Shown here in pieces: positions 33,141-46,489 of a stretch of 64,000 bases of DNA. How positions within the stretch are numbered: position 1 is the first letter of the stretch; each line of letters opens with the position of its first letter. A program made the translations under genes and the position numbers. Under the pieces are notes generated by a model. That model was not told the origin of the DNA. It searched no databases and saw nothing but the letters and a program-made list of their open reading frames with translations. Source of the stretch: Allolobophora icterica (Eukaryota; Annelida; Clitellata; Crassiclitellata; Lumbricidae); the NCBI GenBank assembly GCA_963556255.1, contig OY744614.1, positions 39,864,617-39,928,616 of the forward strand. The letters are read 5' to 3'.

Positions 33141-33869
33141 CAATACTCCTCTAGTAAATAAATTATCAGAAATTGCACATTCTCATGACCATTGTGTTCA
33201 TACACACTTGTTATTGTCACAAAACAGTATAATTTGGTACCAGCATCAGCTGGCACCAAATGACATTGCACTGACCCTGCATCCAGGGTTTGGCCATCGT
33301 CCGCTCAACAGCCAACGAGCAGGAAGTGAGCACATCCCCTACGTTCCTCATACGCAACCATTAATTTCTCATCTAGAGGTGGCAGATCTCCAAATTTTTA
33401 CAATGCTAAAACCCAAGTCTGTCTGGCTAATAATTTATAACTGATACTTGCTATTCGCTATTCGTATAAACTAAGAATGAGTGAAACACTATGCATATAA
33501 ATGATTGTTTCAATCGAAGAAACATTTATTAATGGGTGTCTTTTATTGATGACACAGATCGTATAGTTCAGGTGACAGATCTCGAATCAGAGGTGCCAGA
33601 TTTGGCTGAATTTAACCATAGTTCATGGGACATGTGCGCATTGCTGAAACTGTTCAGAGCTGGCAATAGCTTACCAGTGGCCGCAGCTCTTTCATTTCGA
33701 TGATGCATCGAATCCATTATTATCGTTATGCTACCTGTGAATTTCAAACCACAACCAATCAAAATCAACCCATCACTGAGATTATACCACAAATAAATTC
33801 GTGGGATGCCGTTGCTAACTGTTTAGAGCATAAAGTACAGTTGGAGTCTCCTCCCCTCAGACAGTTACT

Positions 33870-33920
33870 GTGTAGGAACCTTGAGCAAGTCCTTCGCTCA
33901 CAGTTGCTCAGCGCCAGCTG
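33870..33920 (+). mobile_element. SINE family 2 tail fragment
   Basis: ACCTTGAGCAAGTCCTTCGC and TTGCTCAGCGCC match the family body. Confidence 0.5.
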
Positions 33921-33974
33921 TAAACAAATTTCATCTTATAATCAAGCAAGAGTATCTGTTCATTTCGTCAAAAC

Positions 33975-34260
33975 TGATTGATTATGATCAACAATGATTG
34001 ACCATAAACTGATTGATTATGGTTCATAGAATTTGATTGATGGATTATGCGAGATGGATAAAAATTAATAAATTACAATTTATTATGATTGAATGATTAT
34101 GCTCCACATCCATTTTCTGATTGATTTTTGACTCATTTATTTATAATCATTAACCGATTATGACCAGTAGATTTTATCTTGACCGATTTAGATAGATTCA
34201 TTATGACTGACTGATTAAGTAACAGTGATTGATTATGAATGATTCGTCTTCATTGACAGA
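33975..34260. repeat. Degenerate TGATTGATTATGA repeats
   Basis: Many imperfect copies of TGATTGATTATG occur with variable spacing. Not coding. Confidence 0.65.
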
Positions 34261-34589
34261 TTAAACTCAACACTTGTTGATCTTTACATATATCACAAAG
34301 ACAACATAAGAACAGAAATGTTAACTAATGAAAATCATGATCGTGTCGTACTTGAGTTTGAGGAATTTATTTGTGAAGGTCTTTCTACACGTGCTCCCAC
34401 TCAACTACGTCACGTTATCTACCTGTAAATTTCAAACATCAACCAATCAAAAAACAACCTATCACTGAGATTATACTAAAAATAAATTATACTACAAATA
34501 AATTCATGGGACGCTGGAGCTATTCATGGGACGCTGTAGCTATTCATGGGACGCTGTAGCTAACTGGTTCGAGCATAGAGTATAGTCTC

Positions 34590-34810
34590 CTCCCCTCGGA
34601 CTGTTACTGTGTAGGAACCTTGAGCAAGTCCTTCGTTCACAGTTGCTCAGCGCCATCCATTGATGCATGGTCATTAGACAGTGGCGCTTAATAAATGCGT
34701 AATAATTTAGTAATATTGTGTAGAGACCTTGAGCAAGTCCTTCACTCACTATTGCTCAGTGCCATCGATTGATGCATGGTCACTAGATAGTAGTGTTTAA
34801 TAAATGAATA
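34590..34810 (+). mobile_element. SINE family 2 tails, two in tandem
   Basis: ACCTTGAGCAAGTCCTTC, TTGCTCAG(C/T)GCCAT and CATTGATGCATGGTCA occur at 34617 and again at 34729, each followed by a TTAATAAATG tail. Confidence 0.65.
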
Positions 34811-34998
34811 ATAATGTGATGATGATGATAAACTGTTAGACATCGAAAATGCACAGTTAGTGTGACCAATAATCAGACAAGTGCTGTATATATGTGGCAG
34901 TTAACTTCGACTGACCGTTTCCATGGCGTAAAGAAACATGTTTCAGTTAAGTGTATAGGTAGTATTGTTATAGGCCTATTCATGCGTTTTGCTTAAAA

Positions 34999-35370
34999 TT
35001 AGGGCATAACAAATCCAGATCAGTAAACCGATTTTGCTGATTGTTTACTATCCGGAATTATCCGGATCCGTAATGTCTAACCCGCCGGTTAATAACAGTT
35101 GTTTTTCCATCTACCCTGTATCTGCCACAGGCGGCCGCGACCGGCGACCGTTAGGCCTGTCAATTAGTGAAGAAATATATTGTGGTATAGGGAGGGAGGT
35201 GGCTGACTGGCAGTTCTTCCGACCTACCGCGCCTGTAGCTGACCCCAAGCTATTAGCCAATGACTAACTTGGAATTAGGCGTTAGTGTATAGATTTAAGC
35301 ACACGTTATTACTGATTCTGAATCTGCAAATAATGGCCTATACTATCCGGTATCGGCAAAAAATACAAAA
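34999..35370 (+). repeat. Dispersed repeat Z, copy 2
   Basis: This is the second copy of the repeat at 5236-5650, starting AGGGCATAACAAATCC. The frame at 35034-35267 again reads through YPVSATGGRDRRPLGLSI and ends at a stop after DPKLLAND. Non-autonomous transposon is the simplest explanation. Confidence 0.6.
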
Positions 35371-36140
35371 TTAAGAGCACCATATCTGCTTTGGGTAGAC
35401 GAGGTATGGAGCAACCAGGTTGCCTCTTTTTGAGGGGAATTGAGTTCCTGGCTGATATAAGTCAAGCTAGCATGTAGGGCTATAAGTCCTATACAACCAT
35501 TTCTGAGTATGGTATATAGGTGTATTACGCCTAAGGTCTGTCTGACCGGAAGTTTGAAGTATCCAATTGTCCTAGAAGGTTTTTTTGAGTTATCTGGCCA
35601 AAGATAGGCCTATGCATTGAGGATATCAGATTATGTCCTGCAGATTATGTCACGGCAGACCATGCTCTGTGTAATCAGGTTTCTATTTCTGGAATTTTGA
35701 ACCCTCCGAAAACTATTGAGTGGGGTGATGTACAACTCGTCAATAATCACACCACCAAAGTTTTGGTCTTGGCTACTACTTGCCGTATACCTTGGTTTGA
35801 GTGTGTTCAACTATTATCGCTGTTATGTAACCAATATGTTTGTTGTTTTTCACGCATGGACGACAATTCTTCTACGTAACGCTGTGAGAACTCAACGACA
35901 CGAGTTGTACAACGGCTTCTTCGCAAAGCCTCGACTGCTGTCCAGTCATGATTAGTGTCAACTCGTCTCGTATTATTCACCGTGCAACAATTTGCACTGA
36001 AGTGTTTAGCTTAGTGAATAACTGTTTCAATTCGTTCAAAGTTTGTAGGCGTTACGTAGTTGTGATCTGTCTCCATTTTTTTGTGGTGTGTCTTGTTAGA
36101 GTATTTTTTGCAGACTCTAGTATTTCCTCTGTCTAGATTG
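35371..36140. other. No gene recognised
   Basis: The open frames at 35697-36136 lack any family signature or clear splice framework. Confidence 0.4.
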
Positions 36141-36146
36141 TCATTT

Positions 36147-36323
36147 GCTGTTTTCGAAGTCGTTAAATGTTTCTTAGATGTTAGTTACGAGTATTATGCA
36201 ATGTTGCTGTTTTCGAAGTCGTTAAATGTTTCTTAGATGTTAGTTACGAGTATTATGCAATGTTGCTGTTTTCGAAGTCGTTAAATGTTTCTTAGATGTT
36301 TGTTACGAGTATTATGCAATCTC
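36147..36323. repeat. 59-bp tandem repeat, three units
   Basis: Units begin GCTGTTTTCGAAGTCGTTAA at 36147, 36206 and 36265 and are almost identical. Confidence 0.92.
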
Positions 36324-36739
36324 ACTGTACTTTTTGTAGTGTTGGACTCTTGTATACATAATAGGCTACGAGATATTAGGTAGTGTGACTTTCATACTAT
36401 GACTCCTCGTGAATGATTTTTATTTGATGGGTGTGACTGCGCTTGTCTACGATGTTATTGCAAGTGTTGTAGTGTTGTGAGGACTGCTCCTAGTCTAGCT
36501 GTTATGGAACTTTTCTCTTTTACTCGTGTTTAATTTAAGTGCATTCCGTTCAGCAATCATTTTGTTGATGTTACTGGACCTTCCTGCAAGGTTTTTAGAC
36601 ATTTTAGTCTTACTCGATTTGTTTTAGGGCATTGGCTTACTAGTTTGATGTTGTGTTTTTTTTACGTGAATGGGACATTCCAGTTTTCACACACTATGAG
36701 ACTATGTCAGGCAGTAGGTGTGAAGTGTCATATATGAAA

Positions 36740-36885
36740 CTTTGAAATGTGAAGCTTTCAAGTGAACCATTCAAATGTGAAGTGTTCAAGTGTAAAACCG
36801 TTCAAATGTGAAGTGTTCAAATATGAAGTGTTCAAACTGTGAAGTGTACTGTGAAGTGTTCAAACGTGAACTGAAATGTGAAACC
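36740..36885. repeat. GTGAAGTGTTCAAA minisatellite
   Basis: Imperfect copies of AAATGTGAAGTGTTCAA with 14-22 bp spacing. Confidence 0.75.
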
Positions 36886-36984
36886 CACTTTTAAGAGCTT
36901 ATTCACCTTCAACTTCCTTTTCGCTTTCATGTGGAACCTGCAATTACACCGGAGACGTAGATAATTTTAATGATTTTTAAACTC

Positions 36985-37188
36985 CTATTTGTTTTTTGCG
37001 GACTTGACCTCGAGCGGCAGAGTATTCCAAATTGACGTACCTGTTGATTTTATGCAATTTAATCTTGGGTTAGTTCGTGCTTTGATGGGTCTATATAGTG
37101 TAGCACTTCTAGTATAATGGTGGTGCATCGTGGAGGCTAGGGTAAAGTAGCCCGTGAATGTAGCGGGGAGTAATTTATGTTCATACAT
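36985..37188 (-). pseudogene. LINE reverse-transcriptase C-terminal remnant
   Basis: The frame reads HHYTRSATLYRPIKARTN then GTSIWNTLPLEVKSAKN, the ending typical of non-LTR retrotransposon RT ORFs (R...GxxIWNxLP.E). The rest of the element is not present. Confidence 0.7.
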
Positions 37189-37576
37189 ATAGAATAATAG
37201 TCCAATTTGAAATATTCTAATTTATTTTTAGATCCATCCAGGAGACCTATGTCACCAAAAATAGGTCCAGAATGGCTCCCAGCACCCACTATCATCTTAC
37301 TGCCTTTTTAAAAGGATTATTACTTTTAATAGCCAGGAATTGTAGTTAGAGGCCCATATTAAGTTACAATAGTGTATATAATTGAATAATAATAGTTATG
37401 TGCCGGAAGTTTTTGATAATGGCATTATAATGCGTTGGTCAAATACAAAATGGGTGATTTTAGTTCTGTTGATAACTATAAAGCAATCACACTTATTCCT
37501 GTTATTTCCACTGTTTGAGTGTTTAGGTTCAAACTAAACACTTCGTTAGACGCAAGAATCCGGTGAGGATTCTACC

Positions 37577-38378
<802 letters not shown>

Positions 38379-38438
38379 GTTAAAAAAAGTGGATAAACGA
38401 AAATGCATCTTGAAGCATCGAGCAACCAAAGCTTGTGA

Positions 38439-38678
38439 ATGCGTGTATCTCAAAATGAGAAATGTCAACTGAAAGTGCAGGTCGTAATGGTCCAGGAAAG
38501 TGAGTCGGAGTTAAACGTTAAGTATATGGCTGTAGTTGATGAGGGTACTAAAACGAAGCAGCAGTTCCTGAAAGAGATGGAGAGGCTTAAGGTTCAGAAA
38601 GAGCTAAGACAGAAATTGGAGAAATGTGTGAACGATTGTGTCACCGAGCTGGAAATACAGCGAATGTCCTTAATTTGA
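38439..38678 (+). other. Small open frame, Lys/Glu-rich, unknown
   Basis: A 79-codon frame follows the CT tract. It is hydrophilic with helical, coiled-coil-like composition (QQFLKEMERLKVQKELRQKL) and ends at TGA. There are no homologues I recognise and no splice context. Its composition is less random than neighbouring frames, so it is recorded, but it may be part of the adjoining LINE. Confidence 0.25.
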
Positions 38679-38689
38679 ATCTAACGTGA

Positions 38690-39255
38690 TCTCTTGACCA
38701 TTCAGACAACCCGCTCCACCCGATCATCCTCCTATCTCAGTCTTTCTCGACCCCAGACTTCCCAGTAACTCTCATCTGAAGTTCTCCAAAAACGGAGCCA
38801 TAATAATTATCGAACACAGCACCACGCCCCTGGTGCGATCTGCCCTCTGAATTCCTCAGATTCTCAGTTCCTCCATCATCATTGCCACCCGTCCTCCATT
38901 CTGCTCCTCATATTCCTCTATCTATCACTCTCGGGCTTTCCGCTCAAAAGTGAAGTCTCACCTTTTCATGAACTACCCTGACTCGTCTGATCCTCCGCCT
39001 ACCCATTCTTCTTCTCGCCCTAAACCGGCTAAACGACACGTACTGCCTTAACAGCTGCTCTGCCTCCTTTCTTGATCTGGCTCCTTGGTAGCCTGACTCG
39101 GACCTCCTCTGGAAAAGCCCCTCTGATTTGACGTAGCGCTCGTGATAGACTGGTGCACATGTCCTGCGCTTGACCTTCGAGTGGCGCGTTAGTAGTTTGG
39201 ATATTACGATTACGATGTTATGTAAACACGACGCTATACACCTTTGCCGGTATAA
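38690..39255 (+). mobile_element. LINE 3' end (RT C-terminus and 3' UTR)
   Basis: Encodes LPSEFLRFSVPPSSLPP and, in a shifted frame, AFRSKVKSHLFMNYPD, the usual end of a CR1/L2-type RT ORF. The 3' UTR shared with 1-290 follows, ending near ATACACCTTTGCC. Confidence 0.65.
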
Positions 39256-39414
39256 TTATTGGTTATTCTCGCTCCACTGAACAATGAAACGGCTTATTGG
39301 GCTATGCTGGACTTAGGGCCTAGGCCTCAAGTTTTCAACAAGCCTTGTGCTGCACAGCGCAAGCGGCGGGAATTACCATCGCTGTGTAGGGCCTAGTTGC
39401 ACAGATCGAGTCAG

Positions 39415-39417
<3 letters not shown>

Positions 39418-39492
<75 letters not shown>
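39418..39492. repeat. (AAT)n microsatellite
   Basis: About 24 uninterrupted AAT units. Confidence 0.97.
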
Positions 39493-39639
39493 GACAATTT
39501 ATATGGCGCCGTCACACGGCCATGCCTCTACAAGGGCGCCTTACAACTCCTGTGAGAAAGTGAGAAACACATAACTTCAGAACTTTTGCTATTAGCCATG
39601 TATATATATGAAACACGACGCTGAAATTAGTAATACAGT

Positions 39640-39819
39640 CAGGGGCGTCTATCCCCCTAAGTCATTGGAGCAACGTCCCTTTCCCCTCTCTTCTTCCCCC
39701 CTTCCCGTTCCTTCCCCCCTAAAATGGTGGCACACACACACTGACAGATCTCCAACTATTTTTCAGATGGAGCATTTGCTCCAAGGTTTCTATGGTGTAG
39801 ATCTCTGTAGACGCCCCTG
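39640..39819. mobile_element. hAT-like MITE, 180 bp
   Basis: The ends are CAGGGGCGTCTA and TAGACGCCCCTG (perfect 12-bp inverted repeats). Flanks are AATACAGT (39632-39639) and AATATAGT (39820-39827), an 8-bp duplication with one mismatch. Confidence 0.85.
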
Positions 39820-39974
39820 AATATAGTAACAGACTTTAGAACTGGTTTGGTCTAAAAAGAGTTTTGAACTGATGTGCTGAACAATGAGGTCAACAAAGTT
39901 TTGAACCGATCTGATCAAAAAAGGGTCAAACAAATTTTTTCGCGCGTGAAAGTTGATTGACTTTTTTGGTGTTT

Positions 39975-40074
39975 CTTCAAAATGTGGGGGGGCAAATGTA
40001 TGGTGTCCCCCACTCTTAAAGGAGGGGAATCTTGTCCCCCTCGACCCCCACTCCCCCGGGATCGCCGGCCATGG
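39975..40074. mobile_element. 3' fragment of the fold-back element family
   Basis: GGGCAAATGTATGGTGTCCC, CACTCTTAAAGGAGGGG and GGATCGCCGGCCATGG repeat the right end of the larger element at 40838-40932. Confidence 0.6.
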
Positions 40075-40089
40075 CTGTAGCATTGCCAG

Positions 40090-40932
40090 CAGTGGCGGCG
40101 ATCTTGTCTGAGAGGCAGTGAGTAATCTAGACGTCTTTGGGGGGGAAAGTTCCCCCCCAGGATTGATGTTTCCCCCCAGAGGCGAGGAATATTACAATGT
40201 ACAGACCGTCAGGGGAGGAAAAATCCCCCCCCCAGGATTGATGTGGATACATGGTTTTCCCCCCCAGAGAGATGGATTCCTAAAAAAAAGGTCATCAACT
40301 TTTTTGACAGAGGAAAAAAGTTAAAAATTGGGTGAAGGACTAAAAAAAAAAGGTCATCAACTTTTTTCGAAGATGAAAAGTGGAAAAATTTGGGAAAAGT
40401 CTGAAACTTTTTAAAGATGGAAGACAAAATTTTGTGTCAATTGTTTGCTCCCCCCAGAAACCTGGTTTCCCCTCCCAGACGAGGGGGACTAGATTAAACA
40501 CTGTCTGAGAGGTGGGGGGGGGGACAAAGTCGGCCATGGTCTGGTCGATGACCTTTTTTACGAAAATTCTTGTCCCAAAAAGACATGTTTTACTTTTCAG
40601 AAAAACTTCATGACTTTTATACGAATTCATCTCCAAAAAAAGTTGATGACCTTTTCTTAGTCATCGACCTCTTTTTACTACTTTTCCGGTCGCGCAACAA
40701 TGTGAATTTCTTCTTTTTTAGAATTTTCAGGGGACACTTCTGCTAAAAAATTGAGTTTTTACCTCATCTGGTCAAAAAAGGACGTCAAAACCCTCACGCG
40801 CTCTTACATTTCTTGGCCTTTTTCGTTTTTCTTCTAAATTGGGGGGGGGCAAATGTATGGCGTGTCTTCTCCACTCTTAAAGGTGGGGGGACATGTCCCC
40901 CTCGTCCCCCCCCCCCATGATCGCCACCCATG
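40090..40932. mobile_element. Fold-back DNA element, ~840 bp
   Basis: It starts CAGTGGCGGCGATC and ends GATCGCCACCCATG, imperfect inverted termini. Internally AAAGGTCATCAACTTTTTT occurs at about 40287 and 40349 and the inverse AAAAAAAGTTGATGACC at 40635, so the element can fold on itself. G- and C-runs (CCCCCCCAGGATTGATGT) are frequent. No coding sequence. The flanking TTGCCAG on both sides hints at a target duplication but the alignment is not exact. Confidence 0.6.
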
Positions 40933-41323
40933 AATTTGCCAGGTATTTATCCCTGAACCATTCAGGTGTTCATATGCATGCATAATTATACCTATTCCTG
41001 GCATCTAAGACTATGCCTGTGCCCTGTTGCACATGACATCTGCAGCTTGCTTGCAACAATAAGTGGAACAGTTCCTTAATTCTATGTTCCGCCTCTGTGG
41101 GTGATCCAGTCTGAACATTTATTTAGCCCATTTACTGATTCAGCTTCAGAGATCAGTTCAAATCCAGAAGGCCAGTCAGTCTGTCGAAATGGAGAGTCAG
41201 TCCCATGGATATGGCGCCTATACACATCTGCAGAGTTACCGTATCTCATGCGGCGCTCCATAATTTTCGGTCACTGTGTAATAAATAAAAATATAAAGAA
41301 CTACACATAGTATTGGCCTACAG

Positions 41324-41685
41324 CAGGGATGGCGAACCGTTTTTAAGATGCGTGCCAAAATGCTGCTAAATCATTTTTAAAAATACCAGTCGCGTGCCCC
41401 TCAGAAATTTGCACGATATAGGCCTACAATTAGTTTTCCCATAGGCCTAGGCCTTATAGGTTATAGTTAACAAAGCCTAACAAAATATGAATTAAAGACG
41501 TTATATCAAATATCGTTTTGAATGAAGTTAATTAAAATTAAGTCCTTCAACAAAGAAACTGTGGATTCGTACAAGGATTTTGTATTTCTAAATTTGAATT
41601 TTGGGAGACGCTGTGAATTCTGCGTGCCCTAAAAATTTCAACGCGTGCCACTTTGTGCACGCGTGCCGTAGGTTCGCCATCTCTG
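41324..41685. mobile_element. hAT-like MITE, 362 bp
   Basis: The ends are CAGGGATGGCGAACC and GGTTCGCCATCTCTG. Flanks are GCCTACAG (41316-41323) and GCCAACAG (41686-41693), 7 of 8 identical. Subterminal GCGTGCC repeats occur near both ends. Confidence 0.88.
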
Positions 41686-41693
41686 GCCAACAG

Positions 41694-42640
41694 TGACCAG
41701 TGACCACGAACAGATTTAGTTGTCTTTATCACTTTGCAATCTATCGCACCAGACGTAGCCTATACCGTAGGCTATATAGTTCTGCAGAGGATTGGCTAGG
41801 AACCAGACCAGTGCCGATCGAGACTGACCAAGACAAAGAGTAAGTCAAAGACAGATACAGATATATGCAGATGAGTCTCTTGTCATGCATGACTGCATTT
41901 CAGAAGTAACTGTAAGATCGCATAAATTGGTTGAACTGGGACGGGCTGGGCTGTCTGGGTTGGCGGGAAAAGCACAGCACATCTGTAGTATGGGATGGGC
42001 TGCTCGCTATAAAAGTCTGCATGTGAGTACGCCAATTATCGTTGATACGAAGGCGTCGTGAAATAAACGTTACAAACCGGTTCGTGGACCGTTTAAGTGC
42101 GTTTGGTGTGCTGCCGAACAACCGACAGTCGATACTACGTACGAGACTTTCATTTCGCCGATTTCGGAGGCAAGTCTTTTAATTATTTAACGACTGAAGC
42201 GAATGAGAAGTGTCTATTTGTACAGTGGAGTGGCGCGGCTGACGAGGCTAGACTGGATAAAATGTAAGAGAAAGAGCGGTATGAAAAGGTAAGATAGATA
42301 GGAAAATTACGAAGGGGGACTATGGAAATGTGAGGCCATGGAGATATGGTAGGGTAACGGAAGGGTAAATATCGTAAAGGAAGAGAAGGGACAATGTGTA
42401 AGAGAGGGCTAAATATGGTAAAGGCAGAGAAATGACTGTGGTTAGGTGAGGGATAGTTGATTTGATGGTGAGCAGAGAATGGAAACTGGTAAAGGATGGA
42501 AAAATATGGTGAGGTTAGGGATACTTGTAGTGATTTGCTAAGGGTAGGGAAATATAGTAAGATGAAGAGAAACGTGGCAGTGTAAGAAAGGAAAAAACAA
42601 TAAGGTGAGTAAAAATATAGTATGTTAAGGTTATGGAAAT
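41694..42640. other. No gene; purine-rich 42240-42620
   Basis: No gene feature is recognised. The second half is rich in GGTAAAGGAAGAGAAGGGA-like degenerate units. Confidence 0.4.
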
Positions 42641-42659
42641 AAGGCTCGTCTGTTCCATA

Positions 42660-43570
42660 CAGCTTTTAACTGACTGACATCACCAGGGCTTGGAAGAACC
42701 AGACTTTCTCCTTGTAGATATGGCATTATGATTGTTTTTGTAACATGCTGTAAGGTAAATTGTTGCCCTAAAATGCATTTAACCTAAAACTCGACAAATC
42801 TAATGCAATGTGTAGTTACAGTGTACGTTGTGTTGCATCTAGTGTAACGTCTAGTTGCAGCGATGCTTGGCATTACATGTAATGTGATGTATAGTATGGT
42901 GGTAAGATCTTCTCAAGAGCACCCTGTTAGGCGGACCTGTGTCATGGGGCGGTGTCTTCTGGGTAATTAGTTAGCAGTGGTTAGCAATGATTGCAAATTA
43001 ACGAATTGGTCGGTGGGCTTAGAAGCAGGGCTGTAGTGGTAAAATTAGAGGTGAGTATACGCTACCGGTTAGTTTTCCGAAACAAATTAGAGGTGAGTAT
43101 ACGCCACAGTATTTTGTGAGTATACGCTCCAGTATTTTAATATAAATAAATAAAAATATTTTGTGAGGTGAGTATACGGTCTCTAGAGGTGAGTATACGC
43201 TGTATACCCGCGTATACCCTCGACTACAGCCCTGCTTAGAAGATGAGGTCTTTGAATATTGACTGATTTTGTGCCATGACTTGATGTGTAAGACGATCTG
43301 TACCTTTATGTATATACATATGCAGTGTGTACGGTATACTGTATGTATAAATGTATATGTACACTGTGTCTGGTTTGGAATTTTAAAAATCGATGAATAT
43401 TTACTAGTTATTTTCATATTACCGTAAGGGATCCTTTTTCCCACACACAGTGCATATGTAATGATTGTTTTCTTTATGTCCGCTTAGAAACCTAGGACTG
43501 CTGATGAGCGCCGTTCTTCGGTCGTTCCCGAAGTCTCGTCACCTGGATCAGGTGACGAGTGTTCCTAACA
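42660..43570 (-). repeat. Dispersed repeat R1, full reverse copy
   Basis: Contains the 3' part (TCTGGTTCTTCCAAGCCCTG reverse, TGTTGCATCTAGTGTAACGT) and the 5' part (GGATCCTTTTTCCCACACAC) in the order seen at 13005-13590. It is interrupted by the MITE at 43026. It ends against an (AC)n tract, mirroring the (GT)n tract beside the 11.8-kb copy. Confidence 0.75.
43026..43234. mobile_element. hAT-type MITE, 209 bp, within R1
   Basis: The ends are CAGGGCTGTAG and CTACAGCCCTG (perfect). A perfect 8-bp duplication CTTAGAAG is at 43018-43025 and 43235-43242. Inside are five copies of GAGGTGAGTATACGC-like units. The R1 copies at 12.2 and 13.3 kb lack the insertion. Confidence 0.93.
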
Positions 43571-43680
43571 CGCACGCGCGCACGCACACTGTGTGTGCGT
43601 CACACACACACACACACGGAGACACACAGACACACACACAGACAAACACAAACAGACAAACACAGACAAACACAGAGAGG
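43569..43680. repeat. (AC)n / ACAGACAA microsatellite
   Basis: GCGCGCACGCACACTGTGTG followed by CACACACAC and AACACAGACA units. Confidence 0.9.
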
Positions 43681-43796
43681 AATGCTCATCCAAGTGCTTA
43701 ATCCAGGACATCTGCTCGTGGTGTGCCTACCAGGAGTCGACCAAGCGCAGTCCGACCGTCTAATGCCGACTCCGCTTTGCAGACTGCATCACCGAT

Positions 43797-44245
43797 CGGT
43801 TTGTACCAGTTTTTTCAGTGACCTGTTTTTACCATTTTTTCACAGACCAGGCTTTTCACTGACTAGTTTGTATCAGTTTTTTCTTAAACCAATTTTTTCA
43901 CTGACCAGTTTGTACCAGTTTTTTCACTGACTGGTTTGTACTGGTTTTTCCACAAACCAGTTTCTTTCACTTATTTTGTATCCGTTTTTTTCTTAAACGA
44001 GTTTTTTTGCCGACTGGTGTGGAACAGATTTTTGCAAACCAGTTTTTTGACCTACTGGTTTGTAGCAGATTTTAAGTTTTTCACGTACTGGTTTGTGCCA
44101 TTTTTTTTATTATAGACCAAAAAAATGCATCTGTTTTTTTCATGGAACGGTTTGCGTCAATTTTTTTCATGGACTGGTTTTGTCCCAGTTTTTTCTCAGA
44201 CCAGTTTGTACCAGTGTTTTCATGGACTGGATATTACAACTTTCT
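43797..44245. repeat. Minisatellite of ACCAGTTTGTACCAGTTTTTTC units
   Basis: About 15-20 imperfect units of roughly 22-30 bp (CTGACCAGTTTGTACCAG, TTTTTTCACTGACTGG). Frames rich in Phe/Leu are artefacts. Confidence 0.8.
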
Positions 44246-44338
44246 TGTTGATTGATTTTTAACGTTTTTTTGTGCTTTCAAAATTGGGTTTGTGCACACA
44301 TTTTTCACAGTAGATTTCGATTTACTGATTTCAATCTA

Positions 44339-45104
44339 TATTAATAAAGCGACAATTCTGTGTGTGTGTGTGTGTCTGTTTGACCGGGCTTAACTTCTAC
44401 AATTTTGCACCTTTTCACTCGAAACCTTCACTGCTGTGTCGGTCTCGGCTTTGGACACCCAGTGGAGGGGTTCGCGTCCCCCGTTTTCACCCCTACCATG
44501 GTGAAAATGCCCCAAAACTCTACCCAACCGACCGTCCCTGACGACCCAGCGCGAAGCGCTTCTATTTATGGCGCCGGTATTCCCCAACGTCATTAATAAT
44601 GCGCATTTAACGACAAGCGGTTCTATTTATGGCGCGGGTATTCCCAACGTCATTAATAATGCAAATAAAGAGTTTACTTTCGCACAAAATTTAATAACGA
44701 TCGAATCGAACTATATTTATCGTTTTACAGCAAAATTGTATGTTCAAAGACTCTGCTTTACTAAGGGCAGTGAGGGCTACATTTCTGGCGTTTTCTTGAA
44801 CCCGCCAACGCCGGCTTCACCCTCTTCGACTGCGAAGCAGTCAGTCCACGGGAGACTGCGAAGCAGTCGTCGCCACTCGACTGCGAAGCAGTCAGTCCAC
44901 GGGAGACTGCGAAGCAGTCGTCGCCAGAGGGCAACTGCGAAGCAGTCAGTCCACGCCTAGACTGCAAAGCAGTCTCCCCCACAGGTCGCCTAAATTTCTT
45001 CCTTATTCGCTACACGGATTTAAACATATACCTAAATTTGTTGCTTATTCGCTACAGGGATTGAAACTTATAACCCCGGGCAACGCCGGGTAAACCTGCT
45101 AGTA
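44339..45104 (+). mobile_element. Non-autonomous Helentron-like element with palindromic core
   Basis: The 5' end has ATTAATAAAGCGACAATTCT then (GT)n and TTTGACCGGGCTT. The 3' end has a hairpin CCCGGGCAACGCCGGGT followed by CTGCTAGTA. These features fit the Helitron2/Helentron class as I know it. There is no Rep-helicase. The interior holds the palindrome array at 44828-44974. A TCTATTTATGGCGCCGGTAT segment is duplicated at 44560 and 44621. Confidence 0.7.
44828..44974. repeat. Array of six GACTGCGAAGCAGTC palindromes
   Basis: The 15-bp palindrome (6-bp arms, GAA loop) occurs at 44828, 44854, 44879, 44905, 44933 (first base changed) and 44960 (loop AAA). Alternating spacers are AGTCCACGGGA and GTCGCCACTC. 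Confidence 0.93.
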
Positions 45105-45272
45105 CATTAATAAACCAATAAAATATATAATAAATAAATAAATATTTAAATATGTCAATAACTAAATATGTTAAGTAAATGAATCATTCACTTGCAATTA
45201 TAAAGTAAATAAATGAATGAGTATAAATCAATTAATGGTTGAATGCACTGTCTTAGATGCTACATAATGTTG

Positions 45273-46200
<928 letters not shown>

Positions 46201-46204
46201 TTGA

Positions 46205-46300
46205 TAATGATCTTGGTCTGCTCTTTTTGTTCATATGGAGAATTTATATAGCGCCTCTTCAAGGCTATCTACTCAGAAGCACTCCCGACCCAACCCCGGC
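46205..46300 (-). mobile_element. LINE 3' tail fragment
   Basis: The minus strand encodes RLFSRGWVGSASE and stop, then GAAGAGGCGCTATATAAATT, the same L2-like tail as at 23720. Confidence 0.65.
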
Positions 46301-46489
46301 TGAAGAGTCTCTGATCAGTGGCCATTATGTGGTGTAAATTAACTACCAGAACAAAACGTTTAGATATTTGTAATAATACTGTGATTGTCTGATGTTTAAC
46401 CAAGAACAACAGTGATCGTATGTAGTGCTTTGTGCTTGAACGGATAGGATACAATCTGCATTTGAGGCAATGCTGCTCATACATTTAAT

